Below are positions 9,765-18,858 of a DNA stretch of 64,000 bases, in pieces. The stretch is taken from the NCBI RefSeq assembly GCF_018070025.1, contig NZ_JAGPYQ010000001.1, positions 4,526,001 through 4,590,000 of the forward strand, in the 5' to 3' direction. The position numbers were made by a program, and so were the translations under genes. Every line of letters starts with the position of its first letter. Position 1 is the first letter of the stretch. This stretch comes from Streptomyces liliiviolaceus. GTDB taxonomy: Bacteria > Actinomycetota > Actinomycetes > Streptomycetales > Streptomycetaceae. The notes under the pieces were generated by a model. It was not told the origin of the DNA and did not search any database. It was given only the letters and a program-made list of their open reading frames with translations.

Positions 9765-11450
9765 GTGAGCGACGCCGAGCACCGGAAGCAGACCCCCGAC
9801 GGAGCGGCCGAACTCCTGGTTCGCTGCCTGGAGAACGAGGGCGTCGAGGTGGTGTTCGGCGTACCCGGCGAGGAGAACATCCGTTTCACCAACGCCCTCG
9901 CCCGCTCGGAGAAGATCCGCTACGTTCTCACCCGGCACGAGCAGGCCGCGTCTTTCATGGCGGAGATGCACGGCCGGCTCACCGGCTCGGCGGGTGTGAT
10001 GTCCGCGACGCTGGGGCCCGGCGCGATCAACCTGATGCTGGGCGTCGCCGACGCCATGACGAACAGCACGCCCGTTGTCGCGATCACCGCGCAGGTCGGC
10101 AAGGAGCGCAATTACAAGGAGTCCCACCAGTTCGTGGACCTGGTGAGCATGTTCGCCCCGGTCACGAAGTGGTCGGCTGAGGTTCCGGCTACCCAGGCCA
10201 TCCCCGAGATGGTGCGGCGCGCGTTCAAGACCGCGGAGTCCGAGCGACCCGGCGCCGTCTACCTCGCCGTGCCCGAGGACATCGACGAGGCGACGGACGG
10301 CTCGGACCTGCGCCCGCTGCGCAGGAACGTCGTGCAGCCCGAGGCACCGTCCCCGAAGCAGATCAAGCGGGCGGTGGAGCTGCTGCGGCAGGCCCGCCGG
10401 CCGGTGATCCTCGCCGGACACGGCGCGGCGCGCGGCGGCGCCGAGGAGTCGCTGGCGGCGTTCGCCACCGCACTCGACGTGTCGACGGCGACCACCTTCC
10501 ACGGCAAGGGCGTCCTGCCCGACGACCACCCGTGCGCGACCGGCACGTTCGGCTTCATGCGGCGCGACTACACCAACTTCGGGTTCGAGGAGGCCGACGT
10601 CGTCATCGCCGTCGGCTACGAGTTGCAGGAGTTCGACCCGTCCCGGATAAACCCGGACGGTGACAAGAAGATCGTCCACATCCACCGCGTCCCGGCAGAG
10701 GTGGACGACAGCTACTCGGTCGACGTCGGCATCATCGGCGACATCTCCGCCTCCCTTGATGCCCTCGCCACCGAACTCGACGGCCTGCGCTGGACCATCG
10801 ACGACGAGGACACCACGGCCACCCGCACGCTGCTGGCCAAGGAACTCGAGCAGGGCGCCGCGGACGAGCGCTACCCGCTCGCCCCGCAGCGCGTCATCGC
10901 CGACACCCGCGCCGCGCTCGGTCGCGACGACATCGTGCTGGTCGACACCGGCGCGCTGAAGATGTGGATGGCCCGGCTCTACCCGACGTACGCGCCGAAC
11001 ACCTGTCTCATCTCCAACGGCTTGTCCACCATGGGCTTCTCGCTGCCCGGCGCACTTGCGGTTCAGCTCGCCAGGCCGCAGACGAAGGTGCTGGCGGCGG
11101 TCGGCGACGGCTCGTTCCTCATGCACTCCCAGGAGATCGAGACGGCGGTTCGCGAGAATATCCCGCTGACCGTGTTGATCTGGGAGGACAACGGCTACGG
11201 GCTCATCAAGTGGAAGATGGACCTGGAGGTCGGGGAACACTCCAACACCGACTTCGGCAACCCGGACATCGTCCAGTACGCCCGCAGCTTCGGCGCGAAG
11301 GGCTACGCCATCGAGTCCGCTGGGGACCTGCTGCCGACGCTCCGTGAGGCACTGGCGGACCCGGGCGTGTCGATCATCAACTGCCCGGTGGACTACGCCG
11401 AGAACATGAACCTCATCGAGCGCCTCGGGCACCTCGACTCGGCGCTCTGA
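9765..11450 (+). CDS. Acetolactate synthase-like thiamine-diphosphate enzyme
   Basis: 561 aa, GTG start at 9765 preceded by AGGAGAGGA. Three ThDP-family domains are visible: an N-terminal PYR domain with the catalytic Glu in TRHEQAASFMAE, a central domain (RRPVILAGHGAARGG), and a C-terminal PP domain with the ThDP/Mg motif GDGSFLMHSQEIETAV to EDNGYGLIKWK. Overall it is closest to acetolactate synthase/AlsS-type proteins. It would convert pyruvate to acetolactate, although the exact 2-oxoacid is not proven. No small regulatory subunit gene is adjacent, which favours a catabolic or accessory role. The next gene, an FMN glutamate-synthase-like oxidoreductase, is separated by a hairpin. Confidence 0.88.
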   Translation: MSDAEHRKQTPDGAAELLVRCLENEGVEVVFGVPGEENIRFTNALARSEKIRYVLTRHEQAASFMAEMHGRLTGSAGVMSATLGPGAINLMLGVADAMTNSTPVVAITAQVGKERNYKESHQFVDLVSMFAPVTKWSAEVPATQAIPEMVRRAFKTAESERPGAVYLAVPEDIDEATDGSDLRPLRRNVVQPEAPSPKQIKRAVELLRQARRPVILAGHGAARGGAEESLAAFATALDVSTATTFHGKGVLPDDHPCATGTFGFMRRDYTNFGFEEADVVIAVGYELQEFDPSRINPDGDKKIVHIHRVPAEVDDSYSVDVGIIGDISASLDALATELDGLRWTIDDEDTTATRTLLAKELEQGAADERYPLAPQRVIADTRAALGRDDIVLVDTGALKMWMARLYPTYAPNTCLISNGLSTMGFSLPGALAVQLARPQTKVLAAVGDGSFLMHSQEIETAVRENIPLTVLIWEDNGYGLIKWKMDLEVGEHSNTDFGNPDIVQYARSFGAKGYAIESAGDLLPTLREALADPGVSIINCPVDYAENMNLIERLGHLDSAL

Positions 11451-11460
11451 GCCGCCCGTG

Positions 11461-11488
11461 GCGCGGCCCGCCCCCGTACGGGCCGCGC
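11461..11488 (+). terminator. Hairpin after the ThDP enzyme gene
   Basis: 10-bp perfect stem GCGCGGCCCG (11461-11470) with CGGGCCGCGC (11479-11488) and an 8-base loop, starting 10 bp after the stop. It probably reduces read-through into the next gene. Confidence 0.55.
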
Positions 11489-11603
11489 GGCGGCCCTCCC
11501 GCAGGGGCGGTGCCCTCAGGTCTGCGGCATCGCGTGGCAATTCCGCGGCGCGGGGTAGATGGCCACCGTGAGGTCCGGCCAGTCGAGGAGAGGAACTTTT
11601 GTC

Positions 11604-13118
11604 ATGCGTGCTCGGAGCATAGGTGCGGCAGCCGCCACGGGGTTGGGGCTGCTGGCCGCCCGCGACCTCGTGCAGAAGAAGCACGCACTGCTGAGGAACT
11701 ACCCCCTGGTGGGACACGCCAGGTATGTGCTGGAGACGATCGGCCCCGAGCTTCGGCAGTACATCGTGACGTCCAACGACGAGGAGCGTCCCTTCAGCCG
11801 TGACCAGCGCAGCTGGATCTACGCGTCGGCGAAGGGGGAGAACAACTACTTCGGGTTCGGCACCGACAATGACATCGAGCACGTGCAGGGTCATGCATAC
11901 GTGAAGCAGCGTACGTTCGCCGGTGCGCTGCCCGATCTGAGCGACCCGAAGGCGGCGTTGCCCTCGGCCAAGGTCCTCGGCGGACCGCGCGGCCGCGCGA
12001 AGGCATTCCGCCCGGCGAGCGTCATCAACATCTCGGCGATGAGCTTCGGCTCGCTGTCCGGCGCGGCCGTCACTGCACTCAACAAGGGCGCGGCGCTGGC
12101 CGGGACGATGCAGAACACCGGCGAGGGCGGCCTGTCGCCCTACCACCTCAACGGCGGGGACCTCGTCCTCCAGATCGGCACGTCGTACTTCGGCTGCCGC
12201 AACGAGGACGGGACGTTCAACCTCGACAAGCTCAAGTCCATGGTCGCGGGCGCGCCCGTCAAGGCGATCGAGATCAAACTCTCGCAGGGCGCGAAGCCGG
12301 GGCTCGGCGGCATGCTCCCGGGCGCAAAGGTGACCGACGAGATTGCCGGGATCCGCGACATTCCCGCAGGCAAGGACTGCGCTTCGCCGTCGCGACACAC
12401 CGCGTTCCACGACGTGGACTCGATGCTCGACTTCGTGGAACTCTTGGCCACAGAGACCGGATTGCCGGTCGGGATCAAGAGCGCCATCGGGGAGATGGAC
12501 TTCTGGGAGGAACTCGCCACCCTGATGGAGCAGGGCGAGCGAGGGGTCGACTTCGTGACCGTCGACGGTGGCGAGGGCGGCACCGGGGCGGCTCCCCTGA
12601 TCTTCGCCGACTCTGTGTCCCTGCCGTTCCGCATAGGCTTCTCCCGCGTCTACGGCGTGTTCGCCGAGCGGGGCCTGACCGACGACATCACCTTCATCGG
12701 CTCCGGCAAGCTCGGCCTGCCCGAGAACGCCATCGTCGCGTTCGCCCTCGGCGTCGACATGATCAACGTGGGCCGTGAGGCGATGCTCTCCATCGGCTGC
12801 ATCCAGGCCCAGAAGTGCCACACCGACAAGTGCCCCACCGGCATCGCCACCCAGAACCCGCGGCTGGCGCGCGGCATCCACGCGCCCTCGAAGGGCAACC
12901 GGGCCGCGATGTACCTGCGCACCCTGCGCAGGGAGTTGCTCAAGGTCTCGGGCGCCGTCGGTGTCCCCCACCCGTCGCTCATCACCCCCACCGACATAGA
13001 CATCCTGAACGGCCACTACGACGCCCGCAGCCTGGGGAGTGTGTACGGCTACAAGGACGGCTGGGGCTCGCTCGGCCCGAAACTCGCCCATGAGATCGCC
13101 GAACTGCTCACCACCTGA
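11604..13118 (+). CDS. FMN-binding glutamate synthase-family oxidoreductase
   Basis: 504 aa. The ATG at 11604 is preceded by GGAGAGGAAC; the in-frame ATG at 11559 lacks a ribosome site. A short hydrophobic N-terminus is followed by the glutamate synthase alpha-subunit-like TIM barrel: NISAMSFGSLSGAAV, NTGEGGLSPYH, KPGLGGMLPGAKV, FVTVDGGEGGTGAAP and a Cys cluster GCIQAQKCHTDKCPTG that could bind an Fe-S centre. There is no glutaminase domain, so it belongs to the stand-alone GltB2-like proteins of uncertain substrate rather than true GOGAT. It is co-oriented with the ThDP enzyme 153 bp upstream. Confidence 0.88.
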   Translation: MRARSIGAAAATGLGLLAARDLVQKKHALLRNYPLVGHARYVLETIGPELRQYIVTSNDEERPFSRDQRSWIYASAKGENNYFGFGTDNDIEHVQGHAYVKQRTFAGALPDLSDPKAALPSAKVLGGPRGRAKAFRPASVINISAMSFGSLSGAAVTALNKGAALAGTMQNTGEGGLSPYHLNGGDLVLQIGTSYFGCRNEDGTFNLDKLKSMVAGAPVKAIEIKLSQGAKPGLGGMLPGAKVTDEIAGIRDIPAGKDCASPSRHTAFHDVDSMLDFVELLATETGLPVGIKSAIGEMDFWEELATLMEQGERGVDFVTVDGGEGGTGAAPLIFADSVSLPFRIGFSRVYGVFAERGLTDDITFIGSGKLGLPENAIVAFALGVDMINVGREAMLSIGCIQAQKCHTDKCPTGIATQNPRLARGIHAPSKGNRAAMYLRTLRRELLKVSGAVGVPHPSLITPTDIDILNGHYDARSLGSVYGYKDGWGSLGPKLAHEIAELLTT

Positions 13119-13204
13119 GCCAGCTACTCGGCCACCTGACTTCAACCGTCATGCCCTGCGCAGCGGCAGGAGCGCCCCCGGGCGCCCGGGGCCGGGATCA
13201 GCAC

Positions 13205-13550
13205 ATGGACTACGAGGTCTTCCTCGTCTCCCGTATCCACGAGGAGTGGACACGCACCAAGGACCCTGCGCGATCCGTGCGGGAAGGGCTCGCCTCCACC
13301 GGCAAGGTCATCACCGCGGCAGCGGCCATCATGATGTTTCGTCTTCGGCGCGTTCGTCCTCAGCGACGACCGCATGCTTCAGCAGTTCGGCCTCGGCCTG
13401 GCCGTCGCCATCCTCCTGGACGCCGTGGTCATCCGATGCCTCATCGTCCCCGCCGTCATGCAGATGCTCGGCACATGGGCCTGGTGGCTCCCTGCCCCGC
13501 TGGCCCGAAAACTGCCCAAGGTCTCCATCGAACACCCCGAACACGGCTGA
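13205..13550 (+). pseudogene. MMPL-family transporter, C-terminal remnant with frameshift
   Basis: MDYEVFLVSRIHEEW, then PARSVREGLASTGKVITAAAAIMM, is the conserved segment before the last transmembrane helices of MMPL/RND lipid exporters. An extra T near 13336 shifts the frame. Homology resumes as FGAFVLSDDRMLQQFGLGLA, then DAVVIRCLIVPAVMQMLG, and ends at a stop at 13548-13550. Only about 115 of about 700 residues remain. The upstream boundary is abrupt. Non-functional. Confidence 0.85.
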
Positions 13551-13952
13551 CCTCGCCCAGAAGCGGCGCGGGGTCACGCAGCACACCGTGGCCCCGCGCG
13601 GGCTGGAGGAACACGTCGGGATGGACCCTGTCCAACTAGGACGGCCACACCGTCACCTTGCGCCACTACCGCCTCGGCTGCCATGAGTCCGTCAAGATCC
13701 ACAGCGGTGCGTGCGGCATCAAGTCGCCCTTGTGGTGGCGCCATGGCCACTTGTACCCAGCTTCAACGACAGCGGCTGGCAGTAAGACCAGGGACACGGC
13801 GCCATCCGGCGATCGGACCGCTCGTGACCACGAACGCCATCACGTCCACCGCCCGGCCGGGCCGAACGCGACCTGGGCCGTGTTCCTGATGTGTGAACTG
13901 CGCTGGCCAGCAACGTAATTCGCGCTCGTGAGGAGCGTCGGCGCGACAGGGC
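13551..13952. other. 400 bp with no recognisable gene
   Basis: Neither strand has an open frame with family resemblance or a good ribosome site. Given the MMPL relic on one side and other fragments nearby, this is probably decayed DNA. Confidence 0.4.
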
Positions 13953-14291
13953 CTAGGTCCAGGCGACGGCCACCACGACCGCGGCGGCCGTGAAGGTGCC
14001 CACACCGTAGAACGCCCACGCCTTCCGGTTGCGCATGCCCACCAGCGCGACCGCGGCCACCAGAGCGTCCAGGGCCAGCTTCACCCACATCTTCGCGTCG
14101 ATCACCGGCAGGTCCAGTGACATGCGCGTCCATATCAGCCCGGCACCCGTGACCAGCTGGACACCCGCGCTGGAGACCATGTAGCCGCCTGTCACCGGGT
14201 CCTTGCCCCGCAGTTGGTAGAACAGCCCGCCCAGGATCGCGGCGAAGCCGAAGAGGTGAAAGACGAGAAACACATACCGAAGGGTCTCCAT
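13953..14291 (-). CDS. Small four-helix membrane protein
   Basis: 112 aa from an ATG at 14291. Four hydrophobic helices (LRYVFLVFHLFGFAAILGGL, a second around GYMVSSAGVQLVTGAGLIW, a third LALDALVAAVALVGM, and the C-terminal TFTAAAVVVAVAW) and short loops indicate an integral membrane protein. A conserved His in the first helix (VFHLFG) and Trp in the second resemble small actinobacterial integral membrane proteins without assigned function. It stands alone between relics, but the frame is intact and codon use is normal, so it is probably real. Confidence 0.7.
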   Translation of the reverse strand: METLRYVFLVFHLFGFAAILGGLFYQLRGKDPVTGGYMVSSAGVQLVTGAGLIWTRMSLDLPVIDAKMWVKLALDALVAAVALVGMRNRKAWAFYGVGTFTAAAVVVAVAWT

Positions 14292-14489
14292 GCCAGTGAC
14301 CTTCCTACAGCGAGCGGACGAGAGGAAGAACCTTGATCAAGGCTTCCGAGCAGGGGACGGGACAGCCGCCCGACCTGTGACATACCTGAGGCAAAAGGCG
14401 GGGTGATGTGCGTCACTTCGCACCGTGTCACAGGCGTGGGGCTGCCTCGTCCCAGGGGTTGGCCGCAGACCGACCCCGAGGAGCACACG

Positions 14490-14868
14490 ATGGACGCACG
14501 GCTGAACCCCTTCGCCGAGACGAACGCCGGCACGTCCTCAAGCACGTCATGGCGGCAGGACGGGCACTGAAGAAGGAGACGGAACTGCCCGCAGCGGTGC
14601 CGGAACTGGTGGCACTGCGGGTGAGCCAGATCAACGGCTGCGCGGCCTGCACCGACATGCACACCAAAAAAAACGCCGCCACAGCCGGAGAGAACACGGT
14701 GCGGCTGAACCTGGTCGCGACCTGGCCCGAGGCGACCGTTTTCATCGCGGGCGAACGCGCGGCGCTGGCCCTGGCGGAGCAGGGCACCCGGATCGCCGAC
14801 GCGGCCACCGGCGTCGACGACGAGCAGCAGCTCACCGCCCTCGTGATGCTGATGCGCAGGTGGCCTGA
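14490..14868 (+). pseudogene. Carboxymuconolactone decarboxylase/AhpD-family remnant
   Basis: The ATG at 14490 after GAGGAG starts MDARLNPFAETNAG and then loses frame by about 14535. The next frame carries HVLKHVMAAGRALKK, then ELVALRVSQINGCAACTDMHTK with the CxxC-x-x-x-H redox/proton-relay motif of AhpD-like proteins, and ERAALALAEQGTRIADAA. Homology ends at LTALVMLM, about 20 residues short of the usual C-terminus. There the reading runs into the tail of an opposite-strand gene, also truncated. A run of eight A in the middle is unusual for this GC-rich DNA. Inactive. Confidence 0.82.
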
Positions 14869-15416
14869 TAGACCTCGGCGAAGTGCAGTTGGTTGGCGTC
14901 TGGGAGCCGGTCGGGGGCGGCTGGTCCGGCGGCTTGGGTGATGAGGTGCTGGGTGAGGTGGCCGGCCCAGATGAGGGTGGTGGTGAGGCGGCCGTGGCTC
15001 ATCGGGCCGGGAGTGGTGCGGTGGCCGGTGAGGACACCAGCGGTGATGAGGCCGATGCCCAGCGGGAACGCGAACATCGCGTGCACGCCCAGGTCCAGGG
15101 CGGGGGCGGGCAGGCCGGGCCAGCGGGCCGGATCGAGGGCGGCCAGGTCAGGGACGAGGACTGCGGCCCCGTGCCGGGCCGCGTCCGGGCCGGGGCCCTG
15201 CTCCCGGGTCAGCCGCAGGTCCTCCAAGGCGGCGGTGCGTCCACCGAAGGACTGCACCAGATGACCGGTCCCGCCGATGGGGACCGGGAGGAAGGCCAGC
15301 CCGTCCAGGCCCAGCAACCGGCAAAGATCCGCCAGGGGCAACGGGGGCAGACCGGGGCCGCGGTGCGCGTCCAGAACACGCAGCAGTGAGACGACGGTCG
15401 GATCCGGTACTGGCAT
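14832..15416 (-). CDS. GAF-domain protein, probably a 3'-truncated GAF-ANTAR regulator
   Basis: 194 aa from an ATG at 15416. Residues about 20-150 resemble a GAF sensor domain: LADLCRLLGLDGLAFLPVP, then EQGPGPDAARHGAAVLVPD and FAFPLGIGLITAGVLTGHR. The tail LHFAEVYQAT is where intact relatives continue into an ANTAR RNA-binding domain (usually ...VHQATGMVSVQL...). Here the frame ends with an unrelated CASASRGR. The break lies at the junction with the AhpD fragment on the other strand, so a deletion probably removed the output domain. It is 44 bp downstream of a complete GAF-ANTAR gene on the same strand. Confidence 0.65.
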   Translation of the reverse strand: MPVPDPTVVSLLRVLDAHRGPGLPPLPLADLCRLLGLDGLAFLPVPIGGTGHLVQSFGGRTAALEDLRLTREQGPGPDAARHGAAVLVPDLAALDPARWPGLPAPALDLGVHAMFAFPLGIGLITAGVLTGHRTTPGPMSHGRLTTTLIWAGHLTQHLITQAAGPAAPDRLPDANQLHFAEVYQATCASASRGR

Positions 15417-15460
15417 CGCAACACCCCATCCCCCTACGGCGAGGGCGGCCGGGCGGTAGC

Positions 15461-16201
15461 TCAGTGTTCGGGGTCCTCCAGCGTGAGCACGGCGGTGCCG
15501 TCCAGGACCTGGCGGGCCACGTCGGCGAGTTCGAGCCCGTACCGGAGGGCGTGAACGCTCATTTTGTCGAACGCCCTGTTCAGGCTGGTGCGGTGACGCT
15601 GGGCGAGGTAGCCCTTGGCCTGCTCGATGACGACCCTGGAGTCCACAGCGTCCCGGATATGCGTGAATACTTTGGAAGGCTCGTATACGGCTCGCTGCTG
15701 GACGATACCGAGGGTGGCGATGTTCGCCAGCGCCTGCGCCAGACGCAACTGGCTTCCGTCCAGCGCGCCGGAGCGGTCCCGGAAGAGGTTGAGAGCCCCG
15801 ATCACGCGGCCCCGCCATGGCAGCGGGGCGGCGAACACCGAAATGAAGCCCAGCTGCCGGGCCCGCGGCGCAAAGCGCGGCCAGCGCCGGTCGGTGGCTT
15901 CGGTGTCCAGGCGGACATCGCAGATCGGCGCCCGCGTGTAATAGCAGTCGTGGCAGGGACCCTCGTCCCATTCGACGCCGGACAGCTCCAAGTCCCGAGT
16001 GCGGCCGTCCGAGGCAGCGACGTCCACGACCTGGCCATGCGGAGTTCCCAGCAGCACCCCGGCCGCCGCCACGTCCAGCAGGTCCACGCAGTGCTCGGTG
16101 AGCGTGTACAGGAAACTGATCACATCGAAATCCCGCACCAGGGCGCCGGAAAGTTGAGCGAACACGACAGCGAACCGCTCCTCACGCGGCAGTTCAGACA
16201 T
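15461..16201 (-). CDS. GAF and ANTAR domain antitermination regulator
   Basis: 246 aa from the ATG at 16201 (MSELPREERFAVVF). A GTG nine bases upstream, closer to AAAGGGGGCG, is an equal candidate. The GAF domain spans about residues 25-165 (LYTLTEHCVDLLDVAAAGVLL, WDEGPCHDCYYTRAPICDV, GFISVFAAPLPWRGRVIGALN). The C-terminal ANTAR domain contains IRDAVDSRVVIEQAKGYLAQR and ALRYGLELADVARQVLDG, with its conserved EQAKG..A core. ANTAR proteins bind two-hexaloop RNA to block termination. It precedes the truncated GAF gene at 14832-15416, probably in one transcript. Confidence 0.85.
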   Translation of the reverse strand: MSELPREERFAVVFAQLSGALVRDFDVISFLYTLTEHCVDLLDVAAAGVLLGTPHGQVVDVAASDGRTRDLELSGVEWDEGPCHDCYYTRAPICDVRLDTEATDRRWPRFAPRARQLGFISVFAAPLPWRGRVIGALNLFRDRSGALDGSQLRLAQALANIATLGIVQQRAVYEPSKVFTHIRDAVDSRVVIEQAKGYLAQRHRTSLNRAFDKMSVHALRYGLELADVARQVLDGTAVLTLEDPEH

Positions 16202-16794
16202 GTCGGCCACAACGCCCCCTTTCCCCTGAGTGCGCACCGCGTCCGATGTGGGCACCCCACCCCCGTATCGAACCTGTGGAACGGAAGGCGGCACGAAGGG
16301 GAAGCGGCCGCTCAGGGCCGGAGCACATCTTTGCTGACGACAAAGCCGCTGCCCCCTTCACAAGTGATCGCCGAACACCGGCATCAAGAGCATGCTCACA
16401 GTGCTGAAGACACCCACGGAACTGCCCTCCACGCTAGCGCGAACAGCCGTCACCGAGGGGCAGGGTCGGACACCCCGATGAACTGTCCGGCCATGACCGG
16501 CATCAAGGGCGCTTTCCATACTCCGGCTACGCGCGGCCGGGACTGGAACACGAAAGGGGCCCTTTGGCGCCTTAGCGCGCAAAGAGCCCCTCCACCCGGG
16601 CTGTCTGCCCAACCCGGACCAGGAGCCCGACACAGGAAAACGCGGCCACCATTGAACGCCACACCACGTGCCTAATACAACAACCTCCCGAGACAGCGTC
16701 CACCCCGATCGGCACCCGGCGGACCGGACAGCCGGGACCCCCGCCACTGACGAGCACCGGCCGGCGCGCCCCGGACCGGACAACAGCGATCCGA
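16202..16794. other. 593 bp with no gene recognised
   Basis: No supported coding region. An imperfect hairpin around 16557-16592 (GGGGCCCTTTGGCGC facing GCGCAAAGAGCCCC) might be a terminator or an end of the adjacent IS21 relic. Confidence 0.35.
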
Positions 16795-17045
16795 CATCCA
16801 CACAGGACGTGCACTGGGGTGAACTTGCCCGCGGCGCGGGCCTGTTCCAGCGCCGTTGCCCCGGGCAGGGCGCCGGGCTTGCGCACCAGGGCCTTCAGGT
16901 AGTGGTCGCGCTCCAGCCGGACGGCGCCCTTGGCGACCAGGCGCTCGTGGCGGGCGACCTCCATGCGGCCGTCGTAGATGTTCACTTCGCAGGCGTGCAG
17001 CAAGACCCGCACCCGCTGTCCGATCAGCCGTACCGGTACCGAGTC
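16795..17045 (-). pseudogene. IS21-family (IstA) transposase, internal/C-terminal scrap
   Basis: Minus-strand reading SVPVRLIGQRVRVLLHACEV, then YDGRMEVARHERLVAKGAV, DHYLKALVRKPGALPGATAL and EQARAAGKFTPVH. This is the region following the integrase core in IstA proteins of actinobacterial IS21 elements. Both ends are abrupt and no IstB ATPase gene is present. About 80 residues of about 500 survive. Confidence 0.75.
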
Positions 17046-17345
17046 TGACGGCCGGCACAGGCTTCCTCGGCCAACTCCACGCTGAGGGGTTCAAAAGCTT
17101 GGACACCTGCCGCCCTTTGACCACCGGGGTGGCCGCGAAAGTGGTGCTTGGTGGTGTGCCGCCGCGTTCCGAGGCGGTCTCACGCGTCCGGCCAGCGAGA
17201 CGCGCGCGTGGGGTGAGGGCCCGGCAATGGGAGGCCGGGCCCTCAGAGACTGCGCAGCCGGTACGGGGGATGCCGGCTGCGCGCTACCTCGTCAACGGCC
17301 CGCGCCTCCGACAGACACGTCGTCGCTGAGTGGAATGGTGGAGTC

Positions 17346-17605
17346 GTGCTGATGCAGGAGATCGCACAACTGCGTACGGCGCTGGAGAGACGGCCCGTCA
17401 TCGACATGGCCCGGGGCGTGCTGATGGCCCTGTGGTCCTGCTCCGCAGACGACGCCTGGGAGGTCCTGGTGAACGTGTCGCAGCACTCCAACACCAAGCT
17501 GTACGACATCGCCGAGGCGTCCTCGCCACCGTTCGCGGCGAGCCGCTGCCCGTACCTCTGCAACCACATCTGGCCACCGCAAGCGACCGGTTGCACGCAC
17601 ACTGA
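17346..17605 (+). pseudogene. Stand-alone ANTAR-domain protein with a C-terminal frameshift
   Basis: The GTG at 17346 starts LMQEIAQLRTALERRPVIDM and ARGVLMALWSCSADDAWEVL, then VSQHSNTKLYDIAEA, a complete ANTAR three-helix core. Just after DIAEA (about 17518) the open frame becomes unlikely sequence, while the next frame gives VLATVRGEPLPVPLQ and HLATASDRLHAH-stop at 17605, the normal tail. One base has probably been lost. Without correction the frame reads on to 17906. The RNA-binding core would still be made, so partial function cannot be excluded. Confidence 0.7.
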
Positions 17606-18238
17606 CGGGCACGGACCGGGTCGGCCGCCGTGCAGTCACGCTGCCCAGAAACCTTCTGTCAGCGATCGACGTCCGGTGACGCCGACGCTCGACGACCATA
17701 GTCGTACCGGCTTGTTGACCCCGTCACTGGGGAGGTTCCCCATGGCCAGGCGGACTGGATCTTCGCCTCGACCAGAACCAGCGTGCGGCCCCGGTGACCA
17801 GCTCCTCCTACCGCGGCGCGTTACGGGTGCCGACCTGCGTTTCCTCAAGCGCTTACCCCATCCCACGGACTACCGCAGAGTCTGCTCACTCTCGCCAGCG
17901 ACATGATCGGGCCGCACCCCGGAAGCGTCGAAACACGGTCAGGTCACCAACAACCACTGGCCAGCACTTACGTGTAAGCACCTTTCAATACAGGTCCTCA
18001 CTGCGGGTCAAGCAGTTGGACATGCGCCTGACGTACGGCGGGCGGAAGCGCCACGTCCGCCTCGACCCGCGTGCACCACGCTCACGGGCGGCCGCCTCTC
18101 GCCCACTCCTGCCAGAAGCGGCGCCCTGGAGGTGTCCACATCGACCAGCACCCTGCTGAACATCGTTGCAGCGTGCTCCCATGAGGGAGACGCCACGGGC
18201 CGTCGCTCGTCGAAGCGATATGGTGACGCGCCCTCAGC
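17606..18238. other. 630 bp with no gene recognised
   Basis: Several short overlapping open frames on both strands have no family resemblance and no convincing ribosome site. Nothing else is visible. Confidence 0.4.
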
Positions 18239-18394
18239 TCAGAAGAAGTGCTTGCGTCCACCGACGGCGCGGCCGGTCGCACCCAGGATCCACAGGACGG
18301 CGCCCACCAGAATGAGGATGCCGCCGATCGTTGTCAGCAGTCCCATGCCAACAAGCAAGCCGATGAGCAGCAGAATAAGCCCAAGAATGATCAT
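18239..18394 (-). CDS. DUF6131-type small hydrophobic protein
   Basis: 51 aa starting MIILGLILLLIGLLVGMGLL and ending GATGRAVGGRKHFF, preceded by AGGAAA seven bases upstream of the ATG at 18394. It consists of two membrane helices joined by TTIGG with a short basic C-terminus. This matches the DUF6131 family, tiny membrane proteins found in many actinobacteria with no known function. It was found by direct translation of the minus strand; the small size and good ribosome site support expression. No operon partner is visible. Confidence 0.85.
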   Translation of the reverse strand: MIILGLILLLIGLLVGMGLLTTIGGILILVGAVLWILGATGRAVGGRKHFF

Positions 18395-18858
18395 TGTAAT
18401 TTCCTGTCGTCAGGTCCGACTCGGACGCGTTGGTGTATGAGCTGCACAGCGGCTCACGTTCGCGTTGACTGGTCGGTTCCGGCTTCGAATCACACCAGGA
18501 CCTCGGTGCGATAGCCCTTGTGCCCGGCGACACGGCATCCACGCGCGTCCTCGAAAAATTCGTCAGAGGGATTTTGGTGCGTTCAGTTGTCCGGCGGAGG
18601 ACGCGCCGCTTTGCCTCTCCCACCGCCTGCGCCTGTGCCCTGGGTGCAACGGAAAAGCTCCCCGTACCCCTGCAGGAGCATCAGGCCGCCGCCGTCGCAC
18701 AGCTGCGGCACGCGTAGGGCTGGTTCACCAGGACGGCCGACCTACGCTGCGCTCGGCAACCCCTGCCAGGCCGATGACTGTCAGGTCTGTGCCCCATGCC
18801 CCGGGCGCGCGGCACGGCTGTGACCGTACTATCGGGTGATCTCGTGGGGGAGGTCGAC
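18395..18858. other. Intergenic region upstream of the LacI-family gene
   Basis: No supported gene. The promoter of the minus-strand DUF6131 gene and that of the LacI-type regulator must both lie here, but I see no clear consensus and no copy of the CebR-type operator. Confidence 0.35.

Noticed and set aside
9744..13145. 1133-codon open frame on the minus strand
   Set aside because: Antisense shadow of the ThDP enzyme and FMN oxidoreductase genes; composition is Gly/Arg/Val-rich without family motifs.
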